Shown here piece after piece: positions 16,310 to 25,507 of a stretch of DNA of 54,691 bases; position 1 is the stretch's first letter; the number at the start of each line of letters is the position of its first letter. This stretch comes from Streptococcus sp. LYSM12. Its GTDB lineage: Bacteria > Bacillota > Bacilli > Lactobacillales > Streptococcaceae. The translations under genes were made by a program, and so were the position numbers. The notes below the pieces were generated by a model that searched no databases, was not told the DNA's origin, and saw nothing but the letters and a program-made list of their open reading frames with translations. The stretch lies in contig NZ_SPOZ01000019.1 in assembly GCF_004569635.1 (NCBI RefSeq), positions 1 through 54,691 on the forward strand. Reading direction: 5' to 3'.

Positions 16310-17104
16310 ATGCAATTTGATACAAGCGGACTTCGTCTGCAATCGATCGCAGGAAATAGTGGTAAAGCATTTAAGGGCATGCGAACAGATGGAACGCCCG
16401 TTTTTGTCAAGTATGAAATGCCACCGATTGTTTCTGCTTTGGCGCATGAACAGATTACCCCTCCGGTTCTATCCGCTAATAGGGAGTTGGGGGTTGGTCA
16501 GCGTGTCGAGCAGGAATGGTTGAATGGTCATATCCTCACTCGTTCTGAAATGGGGGGCAAACAGGTCCAGCAAATTTTGGTGCGCATGCACTATTCTAAG
16601 ATGTTGCTCAATCAAGCCTTGCAGCTTAACTACACCTATCAAGAGCCACAGGACTTGGTTCGTAAGTGGCAGCAGGAAGCACCCGCTAGGCTCTCGAAAA
16701 ATAGCTATCTTCAGTCGGTTTGTAGTGATTTGTTGGCTCATTTACCAACTTTTCGTAAGGATGTGGCGACCTTTGTCCATGGGGATTTACACCATACCAA
16801 CTGGGTTGAAACAACGAGTGGTTTGATTTATCTGACGGATTGGGAGACGGCTTGTGTAACAGACCGAATGATGGATGTGGCCTATGTATTGACCCACTAT
16901 ATTCCAAGACAGTCATGGGAAGAATGGCTGAGAAGCTATGGTTACAAATACAACCATACGGTGTTAAACAAAATTTACTGGTATGGTCAACTCGGCTATC
17001 TGAACCAGATTGCAAAACATGTTGAAAGCTATGATATGGAAGCAGCAAATAAAGAAATTTACGCCTTGCGCTATTTTCGCAAGAGCTATTATAAGGAAGT
17101 ATGA
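16310..17104 (+). CDS. ccrZ: Cell-cycle regulator CcrZ (aminoglycoside phosphotransferase-like kinase fold)
   Basis: A 264-residue protein of the phosphotransferase (APH/choline kinase) fold. In S. pneumoniae its homologue CcrZ links division with DnaA-driven replication initiation. The Brenner motif HGDLHHTNW places His157, Asp159 and Asn164 as catalytic-loop residues, and LTDWETA supplies the metal-binding Asp177. All are intact. The ATG is preceded by AAAGGAG. The stop overlaps trmB (ATGA), matching the ccrZ-trmB pair of other streptococci. The substrate is not evident from sequence. Older annotations call it a phosphotransferase or YtmP-like. Confidence 0.92.
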   Translation: MQFDTSGLRLQSIAGNSGKAFKGMRTDGTPVFVKYEMPPIVSALAHEQITPPVLSANRELGVGQRVEQEWLNGHILTRSEMGGKQVQQILVRMHYSKMLLNQALQLNYTYQEPQDLVRKWQQEAPARLSKNSYLQSVCSDLLAHLPTFRKDVATFVHGDLHHTNWVETTSGLIYLTDWETACVTDRMMDVAYVLTHYIPRQSWEEWLRSYGYKYNHTVLNKIYWYGQLGYLNQIAKHVESYDMEAANKEIYALRYFRKSYYKEV

Positions 17105-17736
17105 GAGTAAGAAATCGTAAAGGAGCTAGTGATATGCTCCTAGCATATCCTCAATATGTCATTTTGAATCCTGAGGATTGTAAGGGGAAATGGGCTAGTA
17201 TGTTTGGCAATAGCAATCCCATTCATATCGAAGTTGGTTCTGGAAAGGGTCGTTTCATCACAGGAATGGCAGCTCAAAATCCAGATATTAACTATATCGG
17301 GATTGATATTCAGATGACGGTCTTAAGCTACGCCCTGGATCGTGTGGTGGAGGCAGACTTGCCTAATATTAAGTTATTGCAGGTAGATGGGTCCAGTTTG
17401 ACCAACTACTTTGCGCCAGCAGAGATTGACCGCCTCTATCTGAACTTTTCGGATCCATGGCCCAAAAAACGCCACGAAAAGCGTCGATTGACCTATAAGA
17501 ATTTTTTGGATAATTATAAAGAAATTTTACCAGAAAAAGGTGAGATTCATTTTAAAACTGACAATCGCGGACTTTTTGAATACAGTCTTGTCAGCTTTTC
17601 TCAGTATGGCATGACCTTAAACGGTGTCTGGCTTGATTTACATGCCAGCGATATGGAAGATAATGTCATGACCGAGTATGAAGAGAAATTTTCGAACAAA
17701 GGTCAAGTCATTTATCGTGTAGAAGCAGCATTTTAA
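17101..17736 (+). CDS. trmB: tRNA (guanine-N7)-methyltransferase TrmB
   Basis: Uses S-adenosylmethionine to make m7G46 in the variable loop of tRNAs. The protein has 211 residues, the usual size. The SAM-binding loop is EVGSGKGRF (near 50-58), the conserved IGIDIQ follows, and the family signature is [17 protein letters not shown] (near 116-132). It starts in the ccrZ stop codon. A hairpin resembling the serS terminator follows, then a second terminator at 17871-17899. Confidence 0.97.
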   Translation: MRVRNRKGASDMLLAYPQYVILNPEDCKGKWASMFGNSNPIHIEVGSGKGRFITGMAAQNPDINYIGIDIQMTVLSYALDRVVEADLPNIKLLQVDGSSLTNYFAPAEIDRLYLNFSDPWPKKRHEKRRLTYKNFLDNYKEILPEKGEIHFKTDNRGLFEYSLVSFSQYGMTLNGVWLDLHASDMEDNVMTEYEEKFSNKGQVIYRVEAAF

Positions 17737-17767
17737 AAACCATTCGAAAAATCGCATGTTCAGGTTG

Positions 17768-17811
17768 AAGAAAAAGTCCGTTTTGGATAAATTTCGCCAA
17801 CCTTTTTTGTT
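17768..17811 (+). terminator. trmB terminator (copy of the serS-type hairpin)
   Basis: AGGTTG at the left pairs with CAACCT near 17800, leading into TTTTTTG, with partial inner pairing of GTCC with GGAT. It is closely similar, base for base, to the minus strand of 659-709 behind serS. It lies about 30 bp past the trmB stop. Confidence 0.7.
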
Positions 17812-17870
17812 GCCCGTGCAGAAAAAAATGCTGAGAAATAGCATAAAATCATCCTCCATAAAAATCAACA

Positions 17871-17899
17871 AAAGAATTGGAGAAAATCCCCAATTCTTT
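17871..17899 (+). terminator. Second terminator hairpin before rimP
   Basis: AAAGAATTGG (17871-17880) and CCAATTCTTT (17890-17899) form a perfect 10-bp stem. AAAATCCCC inside it recurs inverted as GGGGATTTT at 17939-17947, so an alternative longer pairing also exists. It insulates the nusA operon from trmB. Confidence 0.65.
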
Positions 17900-18006
17900 G
17901 CTGCAGTACAACTATTGTTGTGACTCCAGACTTGTCTTGGGGATTTTAGATGGTATTGTAAAAGGGGATATTGTATCCAGTTTGTCGTAGCTCTGACATC
18001 TATCCC

Positions 18007-18035
18007 TTTACAGAGCCTTGAAATTATGTTATACT
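18007..18035 (+). promoter_or_regulatory. Promoter of the rimP-nusA-infB operon
   Basis: TTTACA (18007-18012) and TATACT (18030-18035) are 17 bp apart. The predicted start is near 18042, giving a leader of about 65 nt that contains AAGGAGGG and a second GGGAGG before rimP. Confidence 0.7.
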
Positions 18036-18107
18036 ACTAAAAAGTAGAGAAAAGGAGGGTTGGTCTTGTGCCAGCCCTTTCGATATGTCTCTAGAGGGAG
18101 GTTTTAA

Positions 18108-18578
18108 ATGGCAACGATTATAGACATTGTCACGCAAGCGATTGCTCCACACATTAAGGCACCTTATGAGCTGGTCGATGTGGAGTATGGCAAAATGGGT
18201 GGCGATGATGTTCTATCTATCTTTGTAGATAAGGAGGGAGGTATTTCCCTCAACGATACGGTCGAGTTATCAGAAGTGATTAGTCCACTTTTGGATCACA
18301 TTCAGCCGGATCCGTTTCCAGCACAGTACATGCTAGAAGTGACTAGCCCTGGTCTTGAGCGGCCGTTAAAAAATGCTGAGGCAGTCGCGAAAGCTGTCGG
18401 TCAGTATATCCATGTCAAACTCTATCAAGCAGTTGATAAAAGTAAGGTCTTTGAAGGGACTCTCCTTTCCTTTGAACATCAAGAGTTAGTGATTGAATAT
18501 CTGGATAAAACAAGAACAAAACAAGTGACCATTCCCTATCAGACGGTCGCCAAAGCACGTCTGGCTGTAAAAATTTAA
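18108..18578 (+). CDS. rimP: Ribosome maturation factor RimP
   Basis: Assists late assembly of the 30S subunit. The protein has 156 residues with an N-terminal alpha/beta domain, containing [23 protein letters not shown] (about 20-42) and the family block [14 protein letters not shown] (about 74-87). A C-terminal SH3-like domain follows from about 93. GGGAGG lies upstream. It is the first gene of the conserved rimP-nusA-rnpM-ylxQ-infB operon. Confidence 0.96.
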   Translation: MATIIDIVTQAIAPHIKAPYELVDVEYGKMGGDDVLSIFVDKEGGISLNDTVELSEVISPLLDHIQPDPFPAQYMLEVTSPGLERPLKNAEAVAKAVGQYIHVKLYQAVDKSKVFEGTLLSFEHQELVIEYLDKTRTKQVTIPYQTVAKARLAVKI

Positions 18579-18611
18579 CAGAAAGGACCTTTTGAGAAAA
18601 AGGAAAATAAG

Positions 18612-19760
18612 ATGAGTAAAGAAATGCAAGAAGCCTTCCGTATTTTGGAGGAAGACAAGGGGATTAAAAAAGAAGACATCATTGAGGCTGTTATGGAGTC
18701 CCTCCGTTCGGCCTACAAACGTCGCTACGGTCAATCTGAATCGGCTGCGATTGAGTTTGATGAGAAAAAAGGAGATTTTCGTGTCTATACTGTCCGCGAG
18801 GTAGTAGACGAAGTTTTTGATAGTCGTCTTGAAATTAGCTTGAAAGATGCCTTGGCGATTTCCTCAGCTTATGAATTAGGGGATAAGATTAAATTTGAAG
18901 AAGCACCTGCAGAATTTGGTCGTGTAGCAGCTCAGTCTGCCAAGCAGACCATTATGGAAAAAATGCGCAAGCAGACCCGCGCTATTACTTACAATACCTA
19001 TAAGGGACAGGAAAAAGAAATCATGTCTGGAACAGTTGAGCGCTTTGACAATCGCTTCATCTATGTCAATTTGGGGAATATCGAAGCGCAATTATCAAAA
19101 CAAGACCAGATTCCTGGGGAAGTCTTCCAATCACATGATCGCATTGAAGTTTACGTGTACAAGGTGGAAGACAATGCGCGTGGTGTCAATGTCTTTGTCA
19201 GCCGTAGTCATCCAGAAATGATCAAGCGCTTAATGGAGCAAGAAATCCCAGAAGTCTATGATGGAACAGTAGAAATCATGAGTGTTGCCCGTGAAGCAGG
19301 TGATCGGACCAAGGTTGCGGTGCGTAGCCACAATCCAAACGTGGATGCTATCGGAACAATTGTTGGTCGTGGCGGCTCAAATATTAAGAAGATTACAGGG
19401 AAATTCCACCCAGCCCGCTATGATGCGAAACAAGATCGCATGGTTCCAATGGAAGAAAATATTGATGTAATTGAATGGGTAGCAGATGAAGCAGAATTTA
19501 TCTACAATGCCCTTGCCCCAGCAGAAGTTGATCAAGTCATCTTTGATACAGAAGATGGAAAGCATGCGACAGTGGTCGTACCAGATGATAAACTCTCTCT
19601 TGCCATTGGTCGTCGCGGACAAAATGTGCGTTTAGCAGCTCATTTGACAGGTTTCCGCATCGATATCAAATCGGCATCAGAATACGAAGCAATGGAAGCT
19701 GCGCTTTATGGTGAAGCAGAAGATACTGCAGCTGTAGAAACACAAGAAGCAGGTGAATAA
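18612..19760 (+). CDS. nusA: Transcription termination/antitermination factor NusA
   Basis: RNA polymerase-binding factor that controls pausing, termination and rRNA antitermination. The protein has 382 residues, typical of Firmicutes, without the C-terminal repeats of enterobacteria. In order: the N-terminal polymerase-binding domain (1-125), S1 domain (about 133-200, with MSGTVERFDNRFIYVNLG), KH1 (with GRGGSNIKKI near 252) and KH2 (with AIGRRGQNVRLAA near 332). The C-terminal tail is acidic. It lies 33 bp after rimP and six bases before the rnpM initiation region. Confidence 0.97.
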   Translation: MSKEMQEAFRILEEDKGIKKEDIIEAVMESLRSAYKRRYGQSESAAIEFDEKKGDFRVYTVREVVDEVFDSRLEISLKDALAISSAYELGDKIKFEEAPAEFGRVAAQSAKQTIMEKMRKQTRAITYNTYKGQEKEIMSGTVERFDNRFIYVNLGNIEAQLSKQDQIPGEVFQSHDRIEVYVYKVEDNARGVNVFVSRSHPEMIKRLMEQEIPEVYDGTVEIMSVAREAGDRTKVAVRSHNPNVDAIGTIVGRGGSNIKKITGKFHPARYDAKQDRMVPMEENIDVIEWVADEAEFIYNALAPAEVDQVIFDTEDGKHATVVVPDDKLSLAIGRRGQNVRLAAHLTGFRIDIKSASEYEAMEAALYGEAEDTAAVETQEAGE

Positions 19761-19778
19761 ACCTGTTTGGAGGTACTT

Positions 19779-20075
19779 ATGGCAAAGGCTAGAAAAATTC
19801 CTTTACGCAAATCGGTTGTTTCTGGAGAGATTATTGACAAGCGGGATTTATTGCGCATTGTAAAAAATAAAGAGGGCCAAGTTTTTATTGATCCGACAGG
19901 GAAAGCAAATGGCCGCGGAGCTTATATCAAGCTGGATAATGCTGAAGCAGCTCAAGCTAAGAAAAAACGCGTATTTGACCGTGCCTTTAGCATGGAAGTA
20001 GTCGCAGAATTTTATGATGAATTGATTGCCTATGTTGATCACAAGGTCAAAAGGAGAGAACTGGGACTTGAATAA
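19779..20075 (+). CDS. rnpM: RNase P modulator RnpM (YlxR)
   Basis: A 98-residue RNA-binding protein of the YlxR family, recently shown in Bacillus to bind and modulate the RNase P RNA. The start at 19779 (MAKARKIPLRKSVVSGE) has TTTGGAGG just upstream; an ATG twelve bases earlier lacks such a site. Conserved features are the IPLRKSVVSGE and KRDLLRIVKN blocks and the signature GRGAYI. The cysteines found near the N-terminus in some homologues are replaced by Ser, which is normal for streptococci. Its stop overlaps the ylxQ start. Confidence 0.92.
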   Translation: MAKARKIPLRKSVVSGEIIDKRDLLRIVKNKEGQVFIDPTGKANGRGAYIKLDNAEAAQAKKKRVFDRAFSMEVVAEFYDELIAYVDHKVKRRELGLE

Positions 20076-20370
20076 CCAGCAAAGAATATTAAACTTACTC
20101 GGATTGGCGCAGCGAGCTGGTCGCTTGATTTCAGGCGAAGAACTGGTCGTTGAAAGCATTCAAAAGCAAAAGGCAAAGTTGGTCTTTTTAGCCCATGATG
20201 CAGGTCCTAATTTAAGTAAGAAAATTACAGATAAAAGTCGTACCTACCAGGTAGAAGTCGTTACCGCGTTTTCAACGCTGGAATTAAGCTCAGCAGTCGG
20301 TAAGCAACGCAAGGTGCTGGCTGTGATAGATGCTGGATTTACTAAGAAAATGAGGTCTATTATGGAATAG
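20068..20370 (+). CDS. ylxQ: L7Ae-family RNA-binding protein YlxQ
   Basis: A 100-residue protein of the ribosomal L7Ae/L30e/kink-turn-binding superfamily, encoded in the nusA-infB operon of Firmicutes. The only start that fits the family N-terminus ([19 protein letters not shown]) is the TTG at 20068, with AAAAGGAG eleven bases upstream and an eight-base overlap with rnpM. A longer in-frame ATG at 20026 lies inside rnpM and lacks homology. The conserved block [16 protein letters not shown] occupies about 34-49. The RNA target is unknown. Confidence 0.9.
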   Translation: MNNQQRILNLLGLAQRAGRLISGEELVVESIQKQKAKLVFLAHDAGPNLSKKITDKSRTYQVEVVTAFSTLELSSAVGKQRKVLAVIDAGFTKKMRSIME

Positions 20371-20387
20371 AACAGGAGGACAAGATA

Positions 20388-23105
20388 TTGTCTAAGAAGA
20401 GATTGTACGAGATTGCCAAGGAATTGGGCAAGGAAAGTAAGGAAGTAGTCGCCAAAGCAAAGGAATTAGGCATTGAGGTGAAAAGCCATTCATCAAGTGT
20501 CGAAGCAGAAGAGGCATATCGGATTGCTGCTGGGTTTGCGGAAGTGAAAAAAACATTTGAGAAAGTAATGGAAAAGGTGGAGCAAGCTCCGAGCAAGAAA
20601 GGAGAGCAGGCACCACAATCTGTAGCTACAGAAATAAAAGCTACCATTCCAACGCCTCAAGTTGCATCAAATCGCCCAAAAAGCCGTAATTTCAAGGCAG
20701 AGCGTGAAGCACGTGCCAAAGAGCAAGCGGCAAGACGCAATCAGAGAAAAGATCAAGGACGTCCGCAAGACAACCGTTCAAACGGACACCAAAAGCAACG
20801 TCGTGACTCTAAAGAGCAAGAACGTAGAGATAATCGAACTCAAGGATTTGAGAAGCGCTCAGCTCAAGGGACTACTAAGGGGCAAAATCGTGTTGCACAA
20901 GGCTCAAGAGTGGAAGAAACACGTGCCAAAATTGATTTCAAGGCTCGAGCAGCTGCTTTAAAAGCAGAGCAACTGCAGGAATATGCACGTACAAGTGAAG
21001 AACGTTTCCGCCAAGCACAAGAAGCCAAGAAGCAGCCCAAAAAGCCAAAAGAAATTAAGTTTGAAGAACCTGTAGTAGAAGCAATACCGAAGAAGGTTGT
21101 ACCAGCAGCGGTTGAAGCTGTACCTGCTACAGATAAACGTCGGAAAAAACAAGCTCGACCAGATAAACGTCGTGATGATTTTGATCACGAAGAAGATGGT
21201 CCAAGAAAACAACAGAAGAATCGAAATAGTCAAAATCAAGTGAGAAATCAAAGAAATAGTAACTGGAATCCAAATAAGAAAACTAAAAAAGGCAAACAGC
21301 AACAAGTAGCCAAGCCTATCACTGAACGTAAGTTCCATGAATTGCCAACTGAGTTTGAGTATACAGCGGGCATGACGGTTGCTGAAATCGCAAAACGTAT
21401 TAAGCGAGAACCAGCTGAAATTGTTAAGAAACTCTTTATGATGGGAGTTATGGCAACTCAAAATCAATCCCTAGATGGAGACACGATTGAATTATTGATG
21501 GTGGACTATGGAATTGAAGCCAAAGAAAAAGTAGAAGTGGACAACGCGGATATTGAGCGTTTCTTTGTGGAAGAGGGCTACCTCAATCCAGAAGAAATGG
21601 TAGAGCGCCCACCAGTTGTAACCATCATGGGACACGTTGACCACGGGAAAACGACCCTTCTTGACACTCTTCGTCATTCGCGTGTTGCAACAGGTGAAGC
21701 AGGAGGTATCACGCAGCATATCGGTGCTTACCAAATTGAAGAAAATGGTAAGAAAATCACTTTCCTTGATACGCCAGGACACGCAGCCTTTACGAGTATG
21801 CGTGCGCGTGGAGCATCTGTTACCGACTTGACTATCCTGGTCGTTGCGGCAGATGATGGTGTCATGCCACAGACTATTGAAGCAATCAATCACTCAAAAG
21901 CTGCTAATGTTCCAATTATTGTAGCAATCAACAAGATTGATAAGCCGGGAGCGAATCCTGAGCGTGTCATCGGTGAATTGGCAGAGCATGGTGTCATCTC
22001 AACCGCTTGGGGTGGAGATTGTGAATTTGTTGAAATCTCCGCTAAGTTCAATCAAAATATTGACGAATTGTTGGAAACAGTGCTTCTGGTTGCTGAAATC
22101 CAAGAGTTGAAAGCTGACCCAACAGTTCGTGCGATTGGTACGGTCATAGAAGCGCATTTGGATAAAGGAAAAGGTGCGGTTGCGACCCTCCTTGTCCAAC
22201 AAGGAACCTTGAATGTGCAAGATCCAATCGTTGCAGGAAATACTTTCGGACGTGTTCGTGCCATGACAAATGACCTCGGTCGCCGTGTCAAGGTGGCAGG
22301 ACCATCTACACCTGTTTCGATTACTGGTTTGAATGAAGCACCGATGGCAGGTGATCATTTTGCAGTCTATGAAGATGAAAAATCAGCTCGAGCAGCAGGT
22401 GAAGAACGTGCTAAACGGGCCCTCTTGAAACAACGTCAGGCAACCCAACGTGTCAGTCTTGAAAACCTCTTTGATACCCTTAAAGCTGGCGAAGTTAAGT
22501 CTGTTAATGTTATCATCAAGGCCGATGTACAAGGTTCAGTTGAGGCACTTGCTTCATCCCTTCAAAAGATTGAAGTAGAAGGTGTCCGTGTCAATATCGT
22601 CCATTCAGCAGTTGGTGCTATCAATGAGTCTGATGTTACCTTGGCAGAAGCTTCTAATGCTTTCATCATCGGATTTAGTGTACGTCCGACACCGCAGGCA
22701 CGCCAACAGGCAGAAGCTGATGATGTAGAAATCCGTCTCCACAGTATTATCTATAAAGTAATCGAGGAGATGGAAGATGCCATGAAAGGAATGCTTGATC
22801 CTGAATATCAAGAAAAAATCATTGGTGAAGCGCTTATTCGTGAAACCTTTAAGGTTTCAAAAGTGGGAACCATCGGTGGATTTATGGTAATCAATGGAAA
22901 AGTTACTCGTGACTCAAGTGTACGTGTCATTCGTGAGGGTGTTGTTATCTTTGATGGTAAACTTGCCAGCCTAAAACATTTCAAAGATGACGTCAAAGAA
23001 ATCACCAATGGCCGTGAGGGTGGACTCATGATTGAAAACTACAACGACCTCAAAGTTGACGACATCATTGAAGCCTATATTATGGAAGAGATTAAAACGA
23101 AGTAG
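20388..23105 (+). CDS. infB: Translation initiation factor IF-2
   Basis: GTPase that brings fMet-tRNA to the 30S subunit and promotes subunit joining. The protein has 905 residues. The N-terminal IF2N domain ([15 protein letters not shown]) occupies 1-55. A long basic, Gln/Arg/Lys-rich linker runs to about 330, and a second IF2N helical block ([20 protein letters not shown]) follows. The G domain starts near 408 with G1 GHVDHGKTT (415-423), G3 DTPGH and G4 NKID. Domains II-IV carry the C-terminal fMet-binding region. The start codon is TTG, with AGGAGG eight bases upstream. It is preceded by ylxQ (17 bp) and followed by a 307-bp structured gap before rbfA. Confidence 0.97.
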   Translation: MSKKRLYEIAKELGKESKEVVAKAKELGIEVKSHSSSVEAEEAYRIAAGFAEVKKTFEKVMEKVEQAPSKKGEQAPQSVATEIKATIPTPQVASNRPKSRNFKAEREARAKEQAARRNQRKDQGRPQDNRSNGHQKQRRDSKEQERRDNRTQGFEKRSAQGTTKGQNRVAQGSRVEETRAKIDFKARAAALKAEQLQEYARTSEERFRQAQEAKKQPKKPKEIKFEEPVVEAIPKKVVPAAVEAVPATDKRRKKQARPDKRRDDFDHEEDGPRKQQKNRNSQNQVRNQRNSNWNPNKKTKKGKQQQVAKPITERKFHELPTEFEYTAGMTVAEIAKRIKREPAEIVKKLFMMGVMATQNQSLDGDTIELLMVDYGIEAKEKVEVDNADIERFFVEEGYLNPEEMVERPPVVTIMGHVDHGKTTLLDTLRHSRVATGEAGGITQHIGAYQIEENGKKITFLDTPGHAAFTSMRARGASVTDLTILVVAADDGVMPQTIEAINHSKAANVPIIVAINKIDKPGANPERVIGELAEHGVISTAWGGDCEFVEISAKFNQNIDELLETVLLVAEIQELKADPTVRAIGTVIEAHLDKGKGAVATLLVQQGTLNVQDPIVAGNTFGRVRAMTNDLGRRVKVAGPSTPVSITGLNEAPMAGDHFAVYEDEKSARAAGEERAKRALLKQRQATQRVSLENLFDTLKAGEVKSVNVIIKADVQGSVEALASSLQKIEVEGVRVNIVHSAVGAINESDVTLAEASNAFIIGFSVRPTPQARQQAEADDVEIRLHSIIYKVIEEMEDAMKGMLDPEYQEKIIGEALIRETFKVSKVGTIGGFMVINGKVTRDSSVRVIREGVVIFDGKLASLKHFKDDVKEITNGREGGLMIENYNDLKVDDIIEAYIMEEIKTK

Positions 23106-23298
23106 TGAGAGCGTAAAGCAACTTCTGGACAAAATAGGCGGCCGAACAGAAGCGGAACGCTTCGTCTTGAGACCCCTGCGAGGCTAGCTAGGCATGTCAC
23201 TTTTGACATGCAGAGAATAGCCAGCTAGCTACCGCTAAGCGGTCGACTGGTAGTTTCATAAGGTAGCTCAACCAATCATCCCCTATTGATGCTCTCAC
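23105..23298 (+). ncRNA. Candidate structured RNA between infB and rbfA
   Basis: GTGAGAGC (23105-23112) pairs perfectly with GCTCTCAC (23291-23298), closing a region with several compact hairpins. These are GAAGCG/CGCTTC (23149-23163), GCATGTCA/TGACATGC (23192-23211), ACCGC/GCGGT (23231-23243) and an imperfect GACTGGT/ACCAATC (23245-23276). GCTAGC occurs on both sides of the second hairpin and can extend it. The composition is more GC-rich than the neighbouring gaps and no reading frame is convincing. I cannot match it to a known RNA family. It could be a cis-element for rbfA, a processed 3'-UTR RNA, or a structured mobile repeat. Confidence 0.45.
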
Positions 23299-23412
23299 CA
23301 TTCTTCAGCTCTCAGTAGTAGTGTAGCTCCGTTAAATGAAGCTATGAGATAAAAATTGTAGCATTTTGCTTTGATTTTCAATTAGAAAATCCTTTAAATA
23401 GGAGGAAAGAAG

Positions 23413-23766
23413 ATGGCGAATCATTTTCGTACAGATCGTGTGGGTATGGAAATCAAACGTGAAATCAATGAGATTTTGCAAAAGAAAGTCCGGGACCCAC
23501 GTGTTCAAGGTGTAACCATAACAGATGTTCAAATGCTAGGCGATTTGTCGGTGGCTAAAGTCTATTACTCTATCATGAGTGACCTGGCTTCTGACAATCA
23601 GAAAGTACAGACAGGGCTTGAAAAGGCAAAAGGAACCATGAAACGGGAACTTGGTCGCAAGCTCACCTTGTATAAAATCCCAGATCTAGTCTTTGAAAAA
23701 GACCAATCTATTGAATATGGGAATAAGATTGATCAAATGTTACGCGCATTAGAAACGAAAGAGTAA
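23413..23766 (+). CDS. rbfA: Ribosome-binding factor A
   Basis: Cold-shock-linked 30S assembly factor that binds the 16S 5' helix region. The protein has 117 residues with a KH-like fold and typical blocks [15 protein letters not shown] (about 9-23), [15 protein letters not shown] and KVYYSIM. AGGAGG lies ten bases upstream. It is the last gene of the nusA-infB cluster, separated from infB by a structured spacer rather than the short gap seen between the earlier genes, so its expression may be set separately. A clear terminator follows. Confidence 0.96.
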   Translation: MANHFRTDRVGMEIKREINEILQKKVRDPRVQGVTITDVQMLGDLSVAKVYYSIMSDLASDNQKVQTGLEKAKGTMKRELGRKLTLYKIPDLVFEKDQSIEYGNKIDQMLRALETKE

Positions 23767-23791
23767 AAAAACAGCCTCAAGGCTGTTTTTT
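23766..23791 (+). terminator. rbfA terminator
   Basis: AAAAAACAGCC and GGCTGTTTTTT form a perfect stem with a TCAA loop, starting at the rbfA stop codon. Confidence 0.92.
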
Positions 23792-23860
23792 GAAAAGATT
23801 TCATTCATTCTTGAAAAACAGTAGAAAATATGAGAAAATAGTAGCCAACTCAATAAACAT

Positions 23861-23952
23861 TATAGTTTAGTACTAGGCAACGAGCTGCAGGCTGTACTAG
23901 AGTACGGCAAAGTGAGTGAACGAAGTAATAAAAGATAAACGAAACGACTATA
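23861..23952 (-). repeat. R1 repeat
   Basis: A copy in the reverse orientation, from TATAG to GACTATA, containing TACTAGGCAACGAGCTGCAG and ATAAAAGATAAACGAAACG. The next 275 bp (23953-24228) hold no gene or hairpin that I can support. Confidence 0.8.
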
Positions 23953-24228
23953 AAAGTATAGCTATATTCATAACTATCATTTTCTTCTGTCGGTAGTTGA
24001 CCTTGCTGAATGTTGCTGGAGAGGAGATTAGCTTTGCTATCCTTATCTCCAATCTTTCACGGTTCTCAGATTGTGAAAGCCAGTCAGCTGTCGGTGTTGC
24101 AGAGGAACAGATTTCCTTGTCAATTTACCTTACTTCTGCTACGTAGGGCAGTGAATTTCTAGTAGTTGCTTTATTGTTGTTTATGAACGGCCTTTCTGAA
24201 AACTTAGGATTAAAATTGAGGAAAGTTA

Positions 24229-24334
24229 TATAGTCGTTCAGTTTTCATTTTTCTGTGGTTATCTGGTCTTGCCTCACTCTAGTTATGCCTACGCGACTCG
24301 TTGCCTCGGACTAAATCAAAACTGAAAGTCTATA
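24229..24334 (+). repeat. Divergent R1 repeat
   Basis: TATAGTC at the left and AGTCTATA at the right enclose CGACTCGTTGCCTCGGACTAAA, an aged version of the R1 interior. The length (106 bp) equals the full-length copies. Confidence 0.7.
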
Positions 24335-24422
24335 AAAGAGCTTGTTTGTTTCTGCAGACTTAAAAAGGGGAAGTGTTGATACGGGGTAAAGATTAATAAA
24401 AAAACCTGTTGTGGAGTAGAAT

Positions 24423-24764
24423 ATGAGAGATGATATTAAAATCAATGACCGTGCCTTGGCGCTTGAGGGTCAGTTAGTTGAGACCTTAGAGAGTATCTAT
24501 GATCCAGAAATAGAACTTGATATTTACAATTTAGGCTTGATATATGAAATCAATTTGGATGAAAGTGGGTTTTGCAAGGTGATTATGACGTTCACTGATG
24601 CAGGCTGTACTTGTTCTGAGACCTTACCAGATGAACTCATTGATGCTTTAAAGAAAATTGCCGGTATTAACAATGCAGGTATTGAAGTCGTTTGGTCGCC
24701 GGCTTGGAAGATGACCCGTATCAGCCGTATTGGTCGCATTACCTTAGGAATTAGTCCCAAATAA
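24423..24764 (+). CDS. DUF59 (MIP18-like) metal-sulfur cluster assembly protein
   Basis: A 113-residue protein of the DUF59/MIP18/SufT-like family, whose members assist maturation of Fe-S proteins. The family block DPEIELDIYNLGLIYEI (about 27-43) is clear, and a Cys-containing loop DAGCTCSETLPDEL (about 59-72) stands where the conserved Cys of SufT-type proteins lies. The C-terminus WSPAWKMTRISRIGRITLG matches streptococcal homologues. It stands alone between repeat-filled gaps, 16 kb from the suf operon. It could serve IlvD, which is encoded about 3 kb away, but that is only inference. Confidence 0.88.
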   Translation: MRDDIKINDRALALEGQLVETLESIYDPEIELDIYNLGLIYEINLDESGFCKVIMTFTDAGCTCSETLPDELIDALKKIAGINNAGIEVVWSPAWKMTRISRIGRITLGISPK

Positions 24765-24814
24765 GCAATCATCAGTGAGCTGTTCCAAGATATCCCCTGT
24801 CTAGTGGATAGTGA

Positions 24815-24853
24815 AAAAACACCCCTTTTTACTAGAAATGATGGGGAGTTTTA
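24815..24853 (+). terminator. Possible terminator after the DUF59 gene
   Basis: AAAACACCCC and GGGGAGTTTT pair with one mismatch across an 18-base loop and lead into a T-rich end. The evidence is moderate. Confidence 0.5.
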
Positions 24854-24887
24854 TAGGGGCTTGCGGTTATGTTTGTTGATTTTAATC

Positions 24888-24992
24888 TATAGTCTTTTCG
24901 TTTATCTTTTATTTTTCGTTCACTCGTCTTGCTGTACTCCAGTACTACCTGCGACTCCTTGCCTAGTACTAAAAATAAATGAAACGGCTATA
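24888..24992 (+). repeat. R1 repeat, full length
   Basis: From TATAGTC to GGCTATA, 105 bp, with CGTTCACTCGTCTTGC, CTGCGACTCCTTGCC and TAGTACTAAAAATAAATG. It is an unspoiled forward copy. Confidence 0.85.
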
Positions 24993-25063
24993 TCACTCAA
25001 CCCGTATCATGTTTTTGACTTCCCAATTTTTGGGAAAATTTGCTAATTGTTTAGTGAATGCAA

Positions 25064-25106
25064 AAAGAAACTGGGAAAGCATCTATGATGCTTTCCCAGT
25101 TTCTTT
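25064..25106. terminator. Strong bidirectional terminator
   Basis: A 19-bp perfect inverted repeat (arms 25064-25082 and 25088-25106, core CTGGGAAAGCAT) encloses a 5-base loop and is flanked by A and T. It lies 10 bp beyond the stop of the minus-strand gene at 25116. Confidence 0.92.
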
Positions 25107-25115
25107 CATTTCGTT

Positions 25116-25481
25116 TTATCGAGCGTCCAGCTGTTCCATCGTTTCTATCAGTGGTTTTTGAATCATCACGACCTGTGTATCCAGGTCTTTAAATCCAGCC
25201 TCATCATCAATACATTCTGCCCAATACTCAAGATGTTTTTTATCAATTTCAAAATCGGAGTCTTCAACTGCTCTTCCCCCGACACCTTGGACAGAATACC
25301 AGTAGAGGTATTCTTGACCGTCCAGGGTTTCTCTGAAAATGGTCTCAACATACATTTTTTCATTCTCAAGGGTCAGGAGGGTTTCTTCCATATGGCTATT
25401 TAAGAATTTCATCCATTCGTCAACGACGGCAGATTTTCCTGCCTTGACCTTGAAGCGGGTTAGTTCAACTGTATAGTTCAT
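25116..25481 (-). CDS. Uncharacterised small protein (possibly DUF6176)
   Basis: A 121-residue soluble protein beginning MNYTVELTRFKVKAGKSAVV, with a beta-strand/helix pattern reminiscent of dimeric alpha-beta barrel domains. YVETIFRETLDGQEYLYWYS spans about 44-63. No catalytic motif stands out. I associate it with DUF6176 proteins from streptococci, but from memory only. It lies 26 bp downstream of ilvD on the same strand and may be cotranscribed with it. It ends at a strong terminator, so ilvD and this gene form one unit. Confidence 0.75.
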   Translation of the reverse strand: MNYTVELTRFKVKAGKSAVVDEWMKFLNSHMEETLLTLENEKMYVETIFRETLDGQEYLYWYSVQGVGGRAVEDSDFEIDKKHLEYWAECIDDEAGFKDLDTQVVMIQKPLIETMEQLDAR

Positions 25482-25507
25482 TTTTCCCTTTCTAAGCTCC
25501 TAGTCGC

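Noticed and set aside
20958..21467. 169-codon minus-strand frame
   Set aside because: It lies wholly inside infB, has a Phe/Leu/Ser-rich composition produced by reversing Lys/Gln codons, and has no start signals.
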